Part shown: positions 27,985 through 35,479 of the stretch, piece after piece | Layout of the letters: every line of letters starts with the position of its first letter | Numbering within the stretch: position 1 is the stretch's first letter | Assembly (NCBI RefSeq): GCF_021800405.1 | Contig: NZ_CP084550.1 | Location: 2,418,001 to 2,482,000 of the forward strand | Length of the DNA: 64,000 bases | Reading direction: 5' to 3' | Source: Arthrobacter sp. FW306-07-I | GTDB lineage: Bacteria > Actinomycetota > Actinomycetes > Actinomycetales > Micrococcaceae | The notes under the pieces: generated by a model | Seen by the model: only the letters and a program-made list of their open reading frames with translations | The model's database searches: none | Told to the model about the DNA's origin: nothing | Translations under genes and position numbers: made by a program

Positions 27985-29936
27985 GCCGCCGGCGGCCTCC
28001 GTGGACCGGATTTCCTATCGGCACCGTGCAGTGCCCTAAGGCCGTTCAGGATGGTGGCCAGGTCAACCAGTTCCTGGAGGAGTGCGCCGGCGACGGCGGG
28101 AATGTATCCGGTCATGGCAATGGCCATCAGGACGATGCTGAGTCCTATGCCCGTCCAGATGCTCACCAGGGCAACACCCACCGTGCGCTTTCCGATGGCT
28201 ACGGCCTGGGCCACTTTGGACAGGTCATCGAGCATGATCACCACGTCCGCGGATTCGCTCGCCGCCGTGGCGCCCTTGGCCCCCATCGCGATGCCAACAT
28301 CCGCAGCGGCCAGGACGGGAGCGTCATTCACGCCGTCGCCCACCATCAGGACCGGCCGTTCCGCCAACGCGGCAACAGTATTGACCTTGTCCTCGGGCAG
28401 GCATTCCGCCTGGACGCGGTCAATCCCGGCTTCCTCGGCGATGTGCGCGGCCGTGGCCTTGGCGTCACCGGTCAGGAGCATCGTGTTCTGCACGCCGAGG
28501 CTGCGCAGGCGCGCCAGGGTATCCACGGCGTTGCCGCGCAATGGATCTTTCATGATCAAGGCACCGGCGTACCCGCCGTTGACGGCCACATGGACGGCAA
28601 GCTGACCGCTGTGCACTGCAGCCTCCCGGAACCCGGTGGATGAACTGCGGACCAGGCCCGCTTTTCCCACCACCACCTGCTGATCGTCACAGATGGCCTC
28701 CACACCGTGCGTGGCGTTTTCGGTCGCCTGCGTCACGGGCAGGAGTCCAATGCCGGCCGCCTTGGCGGCTTCGATCACCGAAGCTGCCAGCACATGCGAG
28801 GAGTACTGTTCCGCGGAGGCTGCAAGCTGCAGGAGCTTCCTGCTGCCCAGTGTTTCCCCGTGACCGGGCGACACCCTGATCTCATCGAGGACGGGACGTC
28901 CCGACGTGAGGGTTCCGGTTTTGTCGAAGACCGCTGATTGCGCCTTCGCCAGCTGTTCAAGGGTCCTGGTGTTCTTGATGATGATTCCCTTGTGGGCGGC
29001 CTGGCTGGTGCCGGCCAGGAACGCCACCGGCGCCGCGATCAGCAGCGGGCACGGCGTGGCCACCACCAGGACCTGGGCAAAGCGCAGCGGCTCACCGGAC
29101 AACAGCCACGCCGTACCTGCCATGGCCAGGGCGAGGAGGGTGAAGGGCACTGCGTAGCGGTCGGCCAGCCGGACCACGGGAGCGCGGCTGTTGGAAGCCT
29201 CCTCCACCAGGGCGATGATGCGGCTGTACTGTGAGTCTGCCGCGGTGGCCGCTGCCCGCAGCCGGATGGCCGCCACGCCGTTGACGGCGCCGCTGAGCAG
29301 TTGTTGCCCCCGGGTGCGTTCCACCGGCAGGCTTTCGCCCGTCAGCGACGACTCATCCAGGCTGGCTGAATCGGACAGGAGTTCACCGTCAACGGGTACC
29401 AGTTCGGACGGACGGACCACCAGGATGTCCCCCGGCGCAACCTCGCCGATCGGGGTGTCCACCAGGGCTCCACCGGATTCCTCACGGTGGGCAAAGCGGG
29501 GCGCCCGGTCCAGCAGGGACCGCAGTTCCCGCGCTGCGCGGCCCTGGGCAAAATTCTCCAGCGCCTCCCCGCCGGTGAGCATCAGGATCACCACCAGGGC
29601 CGCGAGGTATTCGCCCACCGCCACGGTGCTGGCAATGGCCATCAGCGCCAAAAGGTCGATGCCCCAGCGGCCTTCACGCAGCGACCGGACCATGCCGGCC
29701 GCGCGCGCCACCACGATAACGGCCGCGTAAGCCGACGCCAGGATGCGGACCTGCAGTTCCAGGCCGAACTGAACCAGCACCAGCGTGGCCAGGAGCACCA
29801 GCAAAGTCAGTGCGACGACGGGATACCGCCTGAGAAAGACCCGGGCCTTTTCCATGGGCGAGCCGGCAGGTTCACCGGCATCAACGCTGCCCGGACCAGG
29901 GCCGGTTGCCATGGTTGGGGACGCCTGCTTCCTCAT
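27981..29936 (-). CDS. P1B-type heavy-metal-like P-type ATPase
   Basis: A 651-residue pump of the P1B (heavy metal) class, without an N-terminal HMA metal-binding domain. It has the actuator TGES (SLTGESLPVE), phosphorylation site FDKTGTLTSG, hinge MVGDGVNDAPVLAAAD and about eight membrane segments. The metal-site motif in the sixth helix reads VATPCPLLIAAP, TPC instead of the common CPC or SPC. The nucleotide-domain HP motif reads SSHVLAAS, with Val for Pro. Metal specificity is therefore open. The start is ATG 29936; ATG 29912 is an alternative. A DosR-like box lies about 115 nt upstream in a region shared with the DUF5655 gene. Confidence 0.9.
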   Translation of the reverse strand: MRKQASPTMATGPGPGSVDAGEPAGSPMEKARVFLRRYPVVALTLLVLLATLVLVQFGLELQVRILASAYAAVIVVARAAGMVRSLREGRWGIDLLALMAIASTVAVGEYLAALVVILMLTGGEALENFAQGRAARELRSLLDRAPRFAHREESGGALVDTPIGEVAPGDILVVRPSELVPVDGELLSDSASLDESSLTGESLPVERTRGQQLLSGAVNGVAAIRLRAAATAADSQYSRIIALVEEASNSRAPVVRLADRYAVPFTLLALAMAGTAWLLSGEPLRFAQVLVVATPCPLLIAAPVAFLAGTSQAAHKGIIIKNTRTLEQLAKAQSAVFDKTGTLTSGRPVLDEIRVSPGHGETLGSRKLLQLAASAEQYSSHVLAASVIEAAKAAGIGLLPVTQATENATHGVEAICDDQQVVVGKAGLVRSSSTGFREAAVHSGQLAVHVAVNGGYAGALIMKDPLRGNAVDTLARLRSLGVQNTMLLTGDAKATAAHIAEEAGIDRVQAECLPEDKVNTVAALAERPVLMVGDGVNDAPVLAAADVGIAMGAKGATAASESADVVIMLDDLSKVAQAVAIGKRTVGVALVSIWTGIGLSIVLMAIAMTGYIPAVAGALLQELVDLATILNGLRALHGADRKSGPRRPPAA

Positions 29937-30004
29937 CCAGGACCCTTCGGCACGAGGCGGTGAAGGTCATCGCACATGGAACTGAACCTACCCTGCTGCC
30001 GTCA

Positions 30005-30035
30005 GGCGGGCTAGGGCATTTGGCCCCAGCCCGCC
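30005..30035. promoter_or_regulatory. Hairpin-forming palindrome in the divergent promoter
   Basis: GGCGGGCT (30005-30012) pairs with AGCCCGCC (30028-30035), and the inner part GGGCATTTGGCCCC (30014-30027) itself resembles a degenerate DosR-like box. It lies between divergent genes, so an operator or transcript leader is likelier than a terminator. Confidence 0.45.
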
Positions 30036-30051
30036 TTCTGTTACCGCCGAT

Positions 30052-30065
30052 GTGACCTTCGGCCC
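30052..30065. promoter_or_regulatory. DosR-like box between the P1B ATPase and DUF5655 genes
   Basis: GTGACCTTCGGCCC (reverse: GGGCCGAAGGTCAC). It is placed to control both divergent genes, about 111-115 nt from either start. Confidence 0.6.
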
Positions 30066-30176
30066 TGTCCACGGCTCCGGGCGTCTCGGCAACGTTGGGG
30101 GAAGACCTGCCGCCGACGCAGACCGGAGCCCACATGCAAGCCGTAACGATCAGCACCAGTGAGCCATAGGGCGGCA

Positions 30177-30545
30177 ATGTCGGTGCAGTTACGGACGGTG
30201 GAACAGTTCTTCGACGGGGCGCCCACCGCGCTTGGCCTCTACGAAGCGGTGGAGCGAATGGCGGCGGGCCTGGGACCCTTTGGGATAAGGGTGGGCAAGA
30301 GCCAGATTTCCTTTCGCCGGCGCCGCGGGTTCGCGTACCTCTGGCGGCCCGGTCTTTATGTGAAATCCGCGGTTCCGCTTGTCCTGTCTTTGGCCCTGCC
30401 GCGGGACCTGGGTTCACCGCGCTTCAAGCAGATCGTGCATCCTTCGGCCCAAACCTGGATGCACCACCTGGAGCTCACTGACAGCACCCAACTCGATGCC
30501 GAGGTCCGGACGTGGATGCAGGAAGCGTACGGCGCTGCGGGCTGA
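30177..30545 (+). CDS. DUF5655 protein
   Basis: A 122-residue soluble protein. It has the DUF5655 pattern: TVEQFFDGAP at the start, GIRVGKSQISFRRRRGFAYL in the middle and MHHLELTDSTQLD near the end. The function is unknown; the basic central segment could contact nucleic acid or phosphate. The ATG at 30177 with AGGGCGG just upstream is preferred to one three codons earlier. The GyrI-like gene follows after 55 nt. Confidence 0.8.
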   Translation: MSVQLRTVEQFFDGAPTALGLYEAVERMAAGLGPFGIRVGKSQISFRRRRGFAYLWRPGLYVKSAVPLVLSLALPRDLGSPRFKQIVHPSAQTWMHHLELTDSTQLDAEVRTWMQEAYGAAG

Positions 30546-30551
30546 CAGTTA

Positions 30552-30565
30552 GAGTCCTCTGGCCC
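30552..30565. promoter_or_regulatory. DosR-like box upstream of the GyrI-like gene
   Basis: GAGTCCTCTGGCCC ends 35 nt before the start codon, the same spacing as at 17975 and 36990. Confidence 0.55.
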
Positions 30566-30600
30566 TGTCGCGCTGTTGCCGGCAGGTCAAAGCTGATGCC

Positions 30601-31071
30601 ATGACTGAAGATGGCCAGCAGCCCCGAAAGATCCATGTTCCCGAACAACCCGTTGCCGTGGTGCGCGAAAGGGTCCCCATGGACGCGCTGACAGGCTTCT
30701 TCGGCCGCGCTTTCGGCGCCGTGATGGCGGCAGTCCAGATGCAGGGAGCCAGGCCGGCGGGGCCGCCGTTCGCGCTGTACCACGGGATGCCGGGCGAAAC
30801 TGTGGATGTTGAAGCGGGGTTCCCTATCGCCGGGAACTTCCGGGGGACAGGCGAAGTGGCCAGCGGGACACTGCCCGATACGGACGCGTTCGAAGCTGTC
30901 CATACGGGCCCTTATGACACCTTGGGTACCACCTACGATGCCATCCGGCAACGGATGGAGGCCGATGGCGCCGCCCCCTCGGACACGATGTGGGAGTACT
31001 ACCTGACCGATCCGGAACAGCAACCGGATCCTGCAACGTGGCAGACCAGGGTGGTGTGGCCGGTCGCCTGA
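30601..31071 (+). CDS. GyrI-like / AraC effector-binding-domain protein
   Basis: A 156-residue protein made of one SOUL/GyrI-type small-molecule-binding fold, with IHVPEQPVAVVRERVPMD, an internal GTLPDTDAFEAVHTGPYDTL and a C-terminal VWPVA. No DNA-binding domain is attached. Such stand-alone domains bind hydrophobic ligands, or gyrase in the E. coli case. It has its own DosR-like box. The ligand is unknown. Confidence 0.85.
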   Translation: MTEDGQQPRKIHVPEQPVAVVRERVPMDALTGFFGRAFGAVMAAVQMQGARPAGPPFALYHGMPGETVDVEAGFPIAGNFRGTGEVASGTLPDTDAFEAVHTGPYDTLGTTYDAIRQRMEADGAAPSDTMWEYYLTDPEQQPDPATWQTRVVWPVA

Positions 31072-31162
31072 GGCTGTGGGCTGAGAACCCGGGAACGCGG
31101 AGCTGAGGTCCCGCTTCGCCACTCCTGACCCCGCCAGCACGCAAACCCACTTGGAGCCTTCG

Positions 31163-31834
31163 ATGGCAATTCCGATCCAATCGACAATTCCCCACCGGGC
31201 CGCTCTGCCGGTGATCTGGCTTTCGCGAACGGCCGTTGTGCTTTTCATCGTGGCCCTGACCGTGGCGTCGATACCCTTTGGGGAGCCCCCAACGGGACAG
31301 GTTGTCTGGGCAAGCGTCGTCGTCGGCGGTTTCTTCCTCAGCGCTGTTGCAGGGATCGCACGGCAGGTGCGGAAACACGGCGTGGTCCGCACGCGGCTGG
31401 GCTACTGGGCCCTGGCTTTTCTCATCCTCTCGGGCGGGATCATGGCTGCTGCCTCGATAGTTTTCACGCCCGGAACGCAGTTGCCCGTGACCCCGGACGT
31501 GTTGATCTCCGGCGCGTCCTATGCCCTCACTGTGGCGGCCGTGCTGTTCATCCTCGCGGCGTTCCGGGCTGACCGAGATAGCATCCGATTCCTGCCGACG
31601 ACACCGGCAGGGTGGTGGGCCGCGGCCTTCCTGGTGGTCGGTCTGGTTCTCTCATATAGCCCGTGGGCCATCCTGACACCGGTGGCAGGGGCTGGTCCGG
31701 CCCTCGCGCTGGCCGGAATCATCAGTTACCGGGACCGCTCGGTGCTGGCAGCTACCGCACTGGTCGCCGGCCCGGCGCAGCTGGCCGTCTTTGACCTCGC
31801 CTTCTTCATCAGCATGTTCACACCGCACCCGTAA
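31163..31834 (+). CDS. Polytopic membrane protein, unknown
   Basis: A 223-residue protein with about six to seven membrane helices and short loops. The ATG at 31163 (MAIPIQSTIP) follows GGAG by 6 nt and is chosen over a TTG four codons upstream. It has an internal YRDRSVLAAT segment that resembles YKERSVLIWL in the next gene, suggesting the two share a common membrane unit. I do not recognise a family. Confidence 0.75.
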   Translation: MAIPIQSTIPHRAALPVIWLSRTAVVLFIVALTVASIPFGEPPTGQVVWASVVVGGFFLSAVAGIARQVRKHGVVRTRLGYWALAFLILSGGIMAAASIVFTPGTQLPVTPDVLISGASYALTVAAVLFILAAFRADRDSIRFLPTTPAGWWAAAFLVVGLVLSYSPWAILTPVAGAGPALALAGIISYRDRSVLAATALVAGPAQLAVFDLAFFISMFTPHP

Positions 31835-31856
31835 ACCGCACCCGTAAGCAGAAGAC

Positions 31857-32171
31857 ATGTCACCCGCAATCACACCAAAGTCGGCAGCCGGGCGCTGGAG
31901 CCTGCTCTTCGCTGCCATCACCGTGCTGGCGACCCTCCTTGCATGGATCGTTCTGCTGCCCATGATGGGCTTCCCGTCTGCCACTTGGGTGTGGCACGCC
32001 CTTGGGCAGGCCTTCGCGGGACCCGCAGCCGCAGCAGCGGCACTCGGGCTCGTCAGCATCATTCACTACAAGGAACGCTCGGTCCTGATTTGGCTCACCA
32101 CCTCGGCCGCCCTTGCCGCGGCGGTGGCGGCGGGCGTGATCATGTATTCCGCTGTCGCTGGGTACCAGTAG
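31857..32171 (+). CDS. Small membrane protein, unknown
   Basis: A 104-residue protein with about three membrane helices. The segment IIHYKERSVLIWLTTSAALA parallels IISYRDRSVLAAT near the C-terminus of the preceding protein. The gene starts 22 nt after that one, so they are probably co-transcribed and may be related by partial duplication. Confidence 0.7.
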   Translation: MSPAITPKSAAGRWSLLFAAITVLATLLAWIVLLPMMGFPSATWVWHALGQAFAGPAAAAAALGLVSIIHYKERSVLIWLTTSAALAAAVAAGVIMYSAVAGYQ

Positions 32172-32298
32172 CAGGACACATGGCAGGGCCTCCACCAATG
32201 AGATCAAACGCACCGAAAAAGAGGCGTGCCGGCGGCAGTGGCTCAGGTAGGAAATTCACAAGGTTCATTAACACCGAGGCCGAGGCCCGGAGGTAGGC

Positions 32299-33003
32299 AT
32301 GTCCAGTTCAGTCCAGCACTCCCTGCTCGCGACCGCTACCCGGCGGAGGTCGTTGCTGTTGTGCGGACCTGCTGCCTCTGCGCTCTACGGAGTCATGATC
32401 TGGCTGATCCGGTATCCCGGGTACGACCCCATCTCACAGACGGTCAGCGAGCTCTCGGCATGGGATGTCCCCACCAGGACCCTGTGGGTATGGCTGGGGT
32501 TGCTGTGGAGCGCCCTGATGGCTGCGTTCGCAGCCGGCGTCTGGCAGTCCGGAAGCCGACGCCAGTCGCTTCGCGTGTCCGCCATCCTCCTGGCCGCCTA
32601 CGTGCTGGCCGGACTGGCCTACCCGTTCGCCTCGATGCACACCCGCGAAGTACTGGCCGCCGGCGGCGCCACTGCGGCCGACACAGCGCATTTGATCATC
32701 GTGTCGGTGACCAGTGCGCTGATGATGGCGGCAATGATCTCCGCAGCCGTTGCATTGAACCTGTGGTTCCGTCTGTACACCACAGCCACAATCCTGCTTC
32801 TCATCGGTTTCGGCGTACTCACCGCCGGGGATGCCCCGGCTCTCCAAGCCAACCTGCCGACGCCGTGGGCGGGGCTCTGGGAGCGCGTCAACATCATGAC
32901 GACCCTTGCGTGGGTCGTGGTGCTCGCGCTGCTGCTCATCCGCCCTGCGACACAGCGTAAAACAGGGTTGGGCGACAGTCGCGCTCGACGCGGGAAGCAC
33001 TGA
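32299..33003 (+). CDS. DUF998-like membrane protein
   Basis: A 234-residue protein with about six membrane helices. The early segment YPGYDPISQTVSELSAW is typical of DUF998 proteins, whose function is unknown. GGAGGTAGGC lies directly before the ATG at 32299. It lies 127 nt downstream of the small membrane protein. Confidence 0.8.
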   Translation: MSSSVQHSLLATATRRRSLLLCGPAASALYGVMIWLIRYPGYDPISQTVSELSAWDVPTRTLWVWLGLLWSALMAAFAAGVWQSGSRRQSLRVSAILLAAYVLAGLAYPFASMHTREVLAAGGATAADTAHLIIVSVTSALMMAAMISAAVALNLWFRLYTTATILLLIGFGVLTAGDAPALQANLPTPWAGLWERVNIMTTLAWVVVLALLLIRPATQRKTGLGDSRARRGKH

Positions 33004-33157
33004 TTCCTGTTACCCCCATGAGCGCTGCACCTAGGCTATATGAGCAGATGAAAGGTCTCCGGCCCGACGACGTTCGGGAGTGTCCTGGTGCAGATGCCGT
33101 TCGGTTCGGCTACCGTCAAGGCTGGATTCGGGTCAGGACAAGGGAGGGAGGAGCGCG

Positions 33158-33547
33158 GTGGACATCAAAGGCAAGGGCACGGTGGAGCTGTCCGATGGGG
33201 TCCTGCACTTGCGCTGGAATCCGGGAGTCTACATCGGCATCGACGTCGCCAAGGCCGCCCTGGAAGCCATCTCCACCCTGACGCGGGGCGCCAGGCTGCC
33301 AATGCTGGTCGAAATTCAGGGCGTCACCCACTCCGCGGCCGCCCGGAAACTCTTCCCCGATGCATCCAGCATCTCGCGCATGGCACTTCTGGGAACCTCA
33401 CCCGTTGACCGCGTCATCGCCATGTTCCGCCTGTCCCTGATCTCTGCCGGGTTCCCGATACGGTACTTCACGTCCGCTGACAAGGCGCGGGACTGGCTGC
33501 TGAAACCCTCGGACGAGGCTGGAACGTTGCTCGGCGGCACCCGGTAA
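33158..33547 (+). CDS. Small STAS/SpoIIAA-fold-like protein
   Basis: A 129-residue soluble protein starting with GTG at 33158 after GGGAGGAGGAGCGC. The pattern of an N-terminal beta pair, central LVEIQGVTHSAAARKLFPD and late VDRVIAMFRLSLISAGFP followed by KARDWLL resembles the STAS/SEC14-like domain of small actinobacterial proteins. No catalytic residues are evident. A weak DosR-box-like sequence, AAGGTCTCCGGCCC, lies at 33052-33065. The fold assignment is tentative. Confidence 0.65.
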   Translation: MDIKGKGTVELSDGVLHLRWNPGVYIGIDVAKAALEAISTLTRGARLPMLVEIQGVTHSAAARKLFPDASSISRMALLGTSPVDRVIAMFRLSLISAGFPIRYFTSADKARDWLLKPSDEAGTLLGGTR

Positions 33548-33647
33548 CCCCCAACTTATCCATGCCGGGATCTGGTCTTCGCGCCTTGGACGCCTGGTCC
33601 GGCGCACCTGCGCCGCCGGGACACACAATTCCTCCATGGGAGAAGAG

Positions 33648-34007
33648 TCAAGATAACAAGCCCTTGCGGCGGACATAGGTTAACTCCCACGGCTGCGCCC
33701 CCTGGCTGGTCTCCGACCAACCGTCGCGGGCAATTTCCCCGCGCAACTGGCTGAGGCTCGCCTCCAGGCCTGGAGCCCAGGCTTCTGCGGGAGGGGTGGC
33801 GTTCAGGGGCGGCCCGGGGAACGTGTCACTGACATAAAGCCTGCGGCCGTCCTCCGTCCTGCCAACGAACCGAAGCTGGGTGCGTCCGTACTGCGAGCCA
33901 AGGGTGGAGAGGATTCGTACCCACCATTTCACCGATGCGGCGTCCTCCAGTTCTATCCGCAGATGCTCCTCCATGCCGTTGCCTGTGTGCGGCTCATTTA
34001 CGGACAT
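33648..34007 (-). CDS. Conserved hypothetical protein
   Basis: A 119-residue soluble protein with no motif I can assign. The central GSQYGRTQLRFVGRTEDGRR suggests a small alpha/beta fold. GGGAG lies 5 nt before the ATG at 34007. It is divergent from the membrane-protein gene at 34.2 kb and shares its DosR-like box, 68 nt upstream. Confidence 0.65.
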   Translation of the reverse strand: MSVNEPHTGNGMEEHLRIELEDAASVKWWVRILSTLGSQYGRTQLRFVGRTEDGRRLYVSDTFPGPPLNATPPAEAWAPGLEASLSQLRGEIARDGWSETSQGAQPWELTYVRRKGLLS

Positions 34008-34075
34008 GTCTCACTCCCGGCGAACGTAATCGGTATTCAAAAAGGCAGTTTGCCAAGGACTGGCATGGCGGAACA

Positions 34076-34089
34076 GGGCCGTTGGTCAC
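34076..34089. promoter_or_regulatory. DosR-like box between divergent genes
   Basis: GGGCCGTTGGTCAC lies 77 nt before the plus-strand membrane gene and 68 nt from the minus-strand hypothetical gene. Confidence 0.6.
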
Positions 34090-34166
34090 CGGTGGCAGCA
34101 ATGGTGCCCCGTCTACCGGGCCCATCGGCACTACCGGACGCGCCCTACGGATGGCAGGCTCCAGGG

Positions 34167-34874
34167 ATGAAACGGCACGGCGCTCCCCGGGCCCAGCGGG
34201 AATGGGGGCTCCTCTATCTCACGGCGGGGGCATCATCGATCCTGTTCGTCCTGTTGTTGGTAGCCGCGCTGGTGCTTGACTTCCTGGCGCCTCCGCCGGT
34301 GCACGGCGGAGCCGCCACCCTGGAGTTCATTGCGGCGAATAAGGCGAACTACGTGGCCGAGCAGGTCCTGTGGATCCTGCCGAACATCCTCCCGGTGCTT
34401 GTTTTCACAGGACTCTTCGTGGCGCTTATGCCCTTCCGGAAGAGTTTGCCCTTGATCGCGCTGATCTTTGGCGCCCTGCCCTGGGCGCTCCTGCTTGCCG
34501 TCCCGGTCACCAGCAGGGGCTCCCTCAACCTCGTCTACCTCAGCGACCGCTACATGGCCACCGGGAGGGACGAGGAACGCCGCGCTTACGCTACCGCTGC
34601 TGAAGCAATCATCGCCGAGAACAACACACCTGCCATCGTGGGCGTCCTCTCCGCCTTCGGGATCCTCCTGATGGGACTGGCGATGGTGACGGCGAGGGCG
34701 CCCTTCCCGCAGTTCCTGGCGTGGTTCGGCATCGGCACCGGTGCTTTGGGAGTGGTCAGTGAGGTCCTTCGGCAGGCTGTCCCGGACTTCTACTGGGGCT
34801 ACGGCATCCTGCTCTGGGTGTGGTTCATTGCCACAGGGATTGTGTTGATCCGCCTTTCGCGCCTGGCTGCCTAG
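34167..34874 (+). CDS. Polytopic membrane protein (DUF4386-like)
   Basis: A 235-residue protein with about six membrane helices and one extracytoplasmic loop between helices one and two (HGGAATLEFIAANKANYVAE). Arrangement and composition resemble DUF4386 proteins, but I call this only tentatively. The ATG at 34167 (MKRHGAPRAQREW) gives a normal positive-inside start; the open frame upstream is not membrane-like. Function unknown. Confidence 0.7.
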   Translation: MKRHGAPRAQREWGLLYLTAGASSILFVLLLVAALVLDFLAPPPVHGGAATLEFIAANKANYVAEQVLWILPNILPVLVFTGLFVALMPFRKSLPLIALIFGALPWALLLAVPVTSRGSLNLVYLSDRYMATGRDEERRAYATAAEAIIAENNTPAIVGVLSAFGILLMGLAMVTARAPFPQFLAWFGIGTGALGVVSEVLRQAVPDFYWGYGILLWVWFIATGIVLIRLSRLAA

Positions 34875-34895
34875 CATCCCCCACCTTTGCAATCC

Positions 34896-34909
34896 GGGAC
34901 CTTGGTCCC
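34896..34909. promoter_or_regulatory. Perfectly palindromic DosR-like box upstream of the DUF1508 gene
   Basis: GGGACCTTGGTCCC is the most symmetric copy in the window and lies 147 nt before the start of the DUF1508 gene. Confidence 0.65.
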
Positions 34910-34952
34910 TAAAAGCCGGACCGGGCTTCTGGGATGGTTGTTCAGGTCGAAC

Positions 34953-34978
34953 GGTGCACAACGCCGTGGTTGTGCACC
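34953..34978. promoter_or_regulatory. Perfect 10-bp inverted repeat, candidate operator
   Basis: GGTGCACAAC (34953-34962), a GCCGTG spacer, and GTTGTGCACC (34969-34978). It lies between the DosR-like box and the DUF1508 gene, with no T-run. It is unlike the other boxes, so a second regulator is suggested. Confidence 0.55.
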
Positions 34979-35056
34979 AGCATTTCGCTGCGCCGGATAC
35001 CGGCGCAGGACGTAGCCTCACCAACGGAGGCAGGACGATGGAGGAGAACCAGGCTT

Positions 35057-35329
35057 ATGGCAGGTACGTTCGAACTGTTTGTCGATGATGATTCGCAGAT
35101 TCGGTTCCGGCTAGTGATGCCCGATGGACATGTATTGGCGGTTTCCGGACAGTTCACCGACAAGCAGGCGGCGGCCGCCGCCATCGAAGAGGTACGTGAA
35201 TGCGCAGGCACCGGCCTGATCCGGGATGTGGCGCCGCCTCCGCCGGGCGTTCTCCATGCTTCGGTACCGCATCCGCGATATGCGGTACGCCGCGGGACCC
35301 GCCTGCTCAACTCTGTCGGGGCAGCATAA
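35057..35329 (+). CDS. DUF1508 (YegP-like) protein
   Basis: A 90-residue protein with one DUF1508 unit: FELFVDDDSQIRFRLVMPDG, then FTDKQAAAAAIEEVRE. YegP-type proteins have one or two such units and no known activity. The C-terminal 25 residues are basic and outside the domain. The start at 35057 is preferred because GGAGGAG precedes it by about 10 nt. Control by the palindromic DosR-like box and the 10-bp inverted repeat upstream is likely. Confidence 0.85.
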   Translation: MAGTFELFVDDDSQIRFRLVMPDGHVLAVSGQFTDKQAAAAAIEEVRECAGTGLIRDVAPPPPGVLHASVPHPRYAVRRGTRLLNSVGAA

Positions 35330-35382
35330 GATAAGCGCCGTCCAAGGCCTCAGGGCGGACGGCCCTTTGACCAGGAAGACCG

Positions 35383-35412
35383 GTGGGGCCCATCGCTGAC
35401 GATGGGCCCCAC
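35383..35412. terminator. 12-bp hairpin between convergent genes
   Basis: GTGGGGCCCATC (35383-35394) pairs perfectly with GATGGGCCCCAC (35401-35412) around a 6-nt loop. It lies between the DUF1508 gene (plus) and the DUF5129 gene (minus). Confidence 0.7.
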
Positions 35413-35479
35413 TCCTGTGCGTCTGCTGCCGGCCACGCGGCGCCAAAGCCGAGCGGGCGTCCACTACCCCCAGGGGAAT

